From Streptomyces sp. NBC_00425 (GTDB lineage: Bacteria > Actinomycetota > Actinomycetes > Streptomycetales > Streptomycetaceae), in assembly GCF_036030735.1 (NCBI RefSeq), contig NZ_CP107928.1:7378001-7442000 (forward strand): DNA of 64,000 nt, read 5' to 3'. How positions within the stretch are numbered: the stretch's first letter is position 1; each line of letters begins with the position of its first letter. Both the position numbers and the translations under genes were made by a program. The notes under the pieces were generated by a model that did no database searches, was not told the DNA's origin, and worked only from the letters and a program-made list of their open reading frames with translations. Of this stretch, positions 61,397 through 64,000 are shown in pieces.

Positions 61397-62923
61397 ATGG
61401 ACGGCATGGCAAGCGAGCAGACACGGCCCATGGCCGCACCGCCCACCCGTGCGCAGCCCACGGACGAGCCCTCGAACGCCGCCACGCGCGTGTGGCGGAC
61501 ACGGCTGCTCGTGGTCGGCATCGTGCTGGCCGCCGTCAACCTGCGCCCGGCCATCACCAGCCTCGGCGCGCTCCTCGAAGAGGTCCGCGACGGGCTCGGC
61601 ATGAGCGGCAGCGTGGCCGGCGTGCTCACCTCGGTGCCCCCGCTCTGCTTCGCCGCCTTCGGCGTCACGGCCCCCCGCCTCGCCCGCCGCTTCGGGGCCG
61701 GCGCGGTCGTGTGCGCGGGCATGGCCGCCATCACCGCCGGACTGCTGATGCGCCCCTACGTCGGCGGCGCCGCCGGCTTCCTCGCCGCCAGCGCCCTCGC
61801 CCTCATGGGCATCGCCGTCAGCAACGTCCTGATGCCCGTCATCGTCAAGCGCCACTTCCCTGACAGGGTCGGCTCCATGACCGGCCTGTACTCGATGGCC
61901 CTCGCCCTCGGCACCGCCGTCGCCGCCGCCGTCACGGTGCCCATGACCGGGGCCCTCGGCGGCAGTTGGCAGACCGGCCTCGCGGTGTGGGCCGGCCTCG
62001 CGGCGGCGGCCGTCCTGCCGTGGCTGCCGCTGGTGCGCGAGGGTGACAGCGCCGTCGGCAACGGGCACGGACGCGTCACGGTTGCGGGCGGGGCGCGTAC
62101 GGCCGCGCGTCCCGACCCGGCTCCCGCCCGGGAAGCACAGCAGCAGCCGTTCGGCCGGCACGCGCCGGGTCGCTCCCGGTCGGACCGCTCGTCGCCGGAC
62201 CCGGTGCCCTCGGACCGGGTGCCCTCGGACCGGGCACCGTCGGGTGGCCACTCGTCCATGGGCCACTCGTCCAAGGGCCGCCCGTCCACCGGCCGCCCGT
62301 CCACCGGTCTCCCGTCCGTCCGGCCGTCCGCCGCCCCGTTGCGCATCACCCGTAGTCGCACCGCCTGGGCGCTCGCCGTCTTCTTCGGCCTCCAGGCCAC
62401 CGCCGCCTACATCACCATGGGCTGGATGCCGCAGATCTTCCGCGACGCGGGCGTTCCGGCGAGCACCGCCGGACTGCTCCTCGCCGTCACGATGGCGATG
62501 GGCGTGCCGCTGGCCTTCGTCATACCGCGCGTCGCCACCCGGCTGCCGCACCAGGGCCCGATCGTGGTCGCGCTCGGCGCCTGCGGTCTCGTCGGGTACG
62601 CCGGCCTGTACCTGGCTCCCGCCGGTGGCGCCTGGGCCTGGGCCCTGCTGCTGGGCGTGGCCAACTGCGCCTTCCCGCTGGCGCTCACCATGGTCGGGAT
62701 GCGCGCCAGGACCGGCGCGGGCGTGGTCCAGCTCTCCGCCTTCGCCCAGAGCACCGGCTACCTGATCTCCATTCCGGGTCCGCTGCTGGTCGGGGTGCTC
62801 TACCAGCACAGCGGCGGCTGGGGTCTGCCCCTCGCGCTCATGACGGCGCTGATGATCCCGCAGACGGTCGTCGGCGTCCTGGCGGGCCGTGACCGCACGG
62901 TGGAGGATGAGGCCGCCCGCTGA
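61397..62923 (+). CDS. CynX/NimT-family MFS transporter with long central loop
   Basis: A 508-residue MFS permease. The first six helices (LLVVGIVLAAVNLRPAITSLGALL to GLAVWAGLAAAAVLPWLPLV) and the last six (AWALAVFFGLQATAAYITMGW to LMIPQTVVGVLAGR) match the CynX/NimT family. These handle cyanate, nitroimidazoles or small organic anions. Between them lies an about 115-residue cytoplasmic loop of Ser/Pro/Arg/Gly with tandem repeats (PSDRVPSDRAPS, GRPSTGRPSTG), much longer than usual. ATGs at 61394, 61397 and 61406 all fit a leaderless start. I chose 61397. A FadR-type regulator diverges from it. Confidence 0.88.
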   Translation: MDGMASEQTRPMAAPPTRAQPTDEPSNAATRVWRTRLLVVGIVLAAVNLRPAITSLGALLEEVRDGLGMSGSVAGVLTSVPPLCFAAFGVTAPRLARRFGAGAVVCAGMAAITAGLLMRPYVGGAAGFLAASALALMGIAVSNVLMPVIVKRHFPDRVGSMTGLYSMALALGTAVAAAVTVPMTGALGGSWQTGLAVWAGLAAAAVLPWLPLVREGDSAVGNGHGRVTVAGGARTAARPDPAPAREAQQQPFGRHAPGRSRSDRSSPDPVPSDRVPSDRAPSGGHSSMGHSSKGRPSTGRPSTGLPSVRPSAAPLRITRSRTAWALAVFFGLQATAAYITMGWMPQIFRDAGVPASTAGLLLAVTMAMGVPLAFVIPRVATRLPHQGPIVVALGACGLVGYAGLYLAPAGGAWAWALLLGVANCAFPLALTMVGMRARTGAGVVQLSAFAQSTGYLISIPGPLLVGVLYQHSGGWGLPLALMTALMIPQTVVGVLAGRDRTVEDEAAR

Positions 62924-62985
62924 CCGGACGGGCCCCGCGGACCCCCGACGCCACCGCCCGGGCCTGCGGGTGCGAGACTGGCCGC

Positions 62986-63102
62986 ATGCCAGTGCTCGAC
63001 CCGAACCCGCGCAACGGCCAGAAGAAGATGCTCCTCGTCTTCGGCTCGTTCCTCGCCATCTTCGTGATCATCGCCGTCATCGCGACCGTCGCCTCCCCCT
63101 GA
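62986..63102 (+). CDS. SGM_5486-type transporter-associated peptide
   Basis: A 38-residue single-span membrane peptide: a Pro/Asn/Arg-rich start (MPVLDPNPRNGQKKM), then one helix (LLVFGSFLAIFVIIAVIATV) and ending ASP. It matches my memory of the SGM_5486 family, always found behind CynX/NimT-type MFS genes in Streptomyces. It starts 62 nt after the MFS stop. GAGACT just before suggests its own short or leaderless message, or read-through. It probably stabilises or tunes the transporter. Codon use is normal. Confidence 0.82.
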   Translation: MPVLDPNPRNGQKKMLLVFGSFLAIFVIIAVIATVASP

Positions 63103-63131
63103 CCCGGACGGCCCGGCGTGCCGCCGGGGGT

Positions 63132-63158
63132 GGGGTTAACCCCCCTGTCCCCTAGGGG
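63132..63158 (+). promoter_or_regulatory. Double palindrome upstream of a small membrane protein gene
   Basis: GGGGTTAACCCC (63132-63143) and CCCCTAGGGG (63149-63158) are perfect palindromes with centres 16 bp apart. The second resembles the G/C-flanked TA-centred sites of CsoR-type metal or sulfide sensors. The next gene starts 134 bp downstream. No such regulator gene is in the window. Confidence 0.45.
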
Positions 63159-63291
63159 GTGAGGGTCAGGGTCAAGTGGGTGGGTCACCGGATGGGTTGA
63201 CGGCGCCCGTTTCCGTAACTTCGAACTGTGACCGCACGACGCGGATCACCGGCCACGGCCTGCGGACGACTCGAAGACAGCGGAGGCACCC

Positions 63292-63501
63292 ATGCCGGCC
63301 CCCACGCACTCCAAGGCCCACCCGGCAGCCGCCCGGGGCGGCGTCGACAACCTGCTGCCCTGGTGGGCGCTCGCCCTCCCGACGCTGGCCTTCATCACCC
63401 TGCTGGTGCTGATACTGAACCCCGTCGACGCCCACGCGGCGGGCGGCGACCCGGCGATCACCCATCTCGTCGAGCGCGTCCAGCAGCTCGTCGCCCGCTA
63501 G
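63292..63501 (+). CDS. Small membrane protein, unknown
   Basis: A 69-residue protein with one membrane helix (LPWWALALPTLAFITLLVLIL at about 22-43), an Ala/His/Pro-rich cytoplasmic start and an outer tail (DAHAAGGDPAITHLVERVQQLVAR). No known family comes to mind. ATG 63292 follows GGAGG. It stands alone between the double palindrome and the SixA-like gene. Confidence 0.7.
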   Translation: MPAPTHSKAHPAAARGGVDNLLPWWALALPTLAFITLLVLILNPVDAHAAGGDPAITHLVERVQQLVAR

Positions 63502-63578
63502 GCCGGCTCGGGACCGCTGGTGGGACCGCATGTCAACTCCCTGCGCCCCATGGCCTGTTTCGTGCGAAGCTGGGAGTC

Positions 63579-64000
63579 ATGAGCGTCGCAGAACCCCGCA
63601 GGATCGTCCTCTTCCGCCATGCGAAAGCCGACTGGCCGCAGGTGATCGACCACGAGCGTCCGCTCGCTGAACGGGGCCGGAAGGACGCCGCCGTCGCCGG
63701 ACGCAAGCTGACCGACACCGGCATCCCCATCGACCTGGCCCTGTGCTCCACCGCGGTCCGCACCCGGGAGACGTGGAAGCTCGCCGTCCAGGAGTTCCCG
63801 CACCGGCCGAAAACCGTCTATGAGGAGCGGATCTACGAAGCCTCGCCGGGCGAGCTGATCGCCCTGCTCAACGAAACCTCCGACGACGTGCACAACCTCG
63901 TCCTGATCGGCCACAACCCCGGAATCCAGGGGCTCGCCGACGTCCTCTCCGGCCAGGTCGACGGGGACGCGGGGGAGCGCATGCACAGCCGAGGCTTCCC
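63579..64000 (+). CDS. SixA-like histidine phosphatase, N-terminal part (cut by window edge)
   Basis: The visible 140 codons encode a histidine-phosphatase-superfamily protein. The RHG-type motif is LFRHAKADWP (catalytic His about 14), with LCSTAVRTRETW and LIGHNPGIQGLADVL (second His) following. SixA proteins remove phosphate from phosphohistidine in phosphorelays or PTS components. Some actinobacterial relatives act on small phosphorylated molecules. ATG 63579 lies just behind GGGAG. The reading frame is open at the right edge, so the C-terminus is outside the window. Confidence 0.88.
   Translation, partial: MSVAEPRRIVLFRHAKADWPQVIDHERPLAERGRKDAAVAGRKLTDTGIPIDLALCSTAVRTRETWKLAVQEFPHRPKTVYEERIYEASPGELIALLNETSDDVHNLVLIGHNPGIQGLADVLSGQVDGDAGERMHSRGF

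Overview
This window looks like chromosomal core DNA from a Streptomyces. G+C is very high, third codon positions are almost all G or C, and many genes start with GTG or TTG. Several genes belong to Streptomyces-specific families: an SCO1860-type LAXTG wall protein, the nucleoid protein Gbn, a 38-residue SGM_5486-type peptide and an Asp23 operon. From memory, the gene order resembles the S. coelicolor SCO1814-SCO1869 stretch read in reverse. I could not run a comparison. I see no insertion sequence, prophage, CRISPR array, tRNA or rRNA gene.

Left part (1-15.4 kb): an IclR regulator fragment diverges from an NADP-type aldehyde dehydrogenase. Next come a DUF1349 protein, a GNAT, a DsbA/FrnE thiol oxidoreductase behind an apparent SigR promoter, and a PLP enzyme. 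On the minus strand ectABCD encodes ectoine and 5-hydroxyectoine synthesis. It is followed by a DinB-like protein, a second PLP aminotransferase, a three-gene polar-amino-acid ABC importer, an amidohydrolase and a sortase-anchored surface protein.

Cobalamin block (15.5-25.1 kb): a CbiG_C-CobC fusion, cobB, cobO, a ChlI/ChlD-type chelatase subunit, cobQ and cobD lie on the minus strand. A cobalamin riboswitch precedes cobD. A 54-codon gene is start/stop-coupled on both sides between cobQ and the chelatase gene. A ZIP metal transporter sits inside the block on the other strand. No CobN or corrin-ring methyltransferase genes are present.

Middle (25.2-47.6 kb): a PiT phosphate transporter has a PHO box. 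Next are a class II aldolase, an alpha/beta hydrolase and a large unknown protein. An ABC-F ATPase is preceded by a possible 7-residue leader peptide and a hairpin. gbn sits behind a dense cluster of GATC sites. A five-gene Asp23/AmaP envelope operon follows, then GH15, SURF1, a small zinc-ribbon protein, a DEDDh-BRCT exonuclease whose gene contains a 30-bp perfect palindrome, a VIT-type transporter, a sterol desaturase, a lysoplasmalogenase and a permuted CoA transferase.

Right part (47.7-64 kb): a secreted S8 protease, DUF485 plus an acetate/solute:Na+ symporter, moaA, small stress/membrane proteins, tyrS, the TldD/TldE pair and fabG-fabI. A FadR-type regulator diverges from a CynX/NimT-type MFS transporter with an operator-like repeat between them. 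The right edge cuts a SixA-like phosphatase. Most of the window is housekeeping. The novelty lies in small coupled genes, leader and operator structures, and short intergenic tandem repeats.
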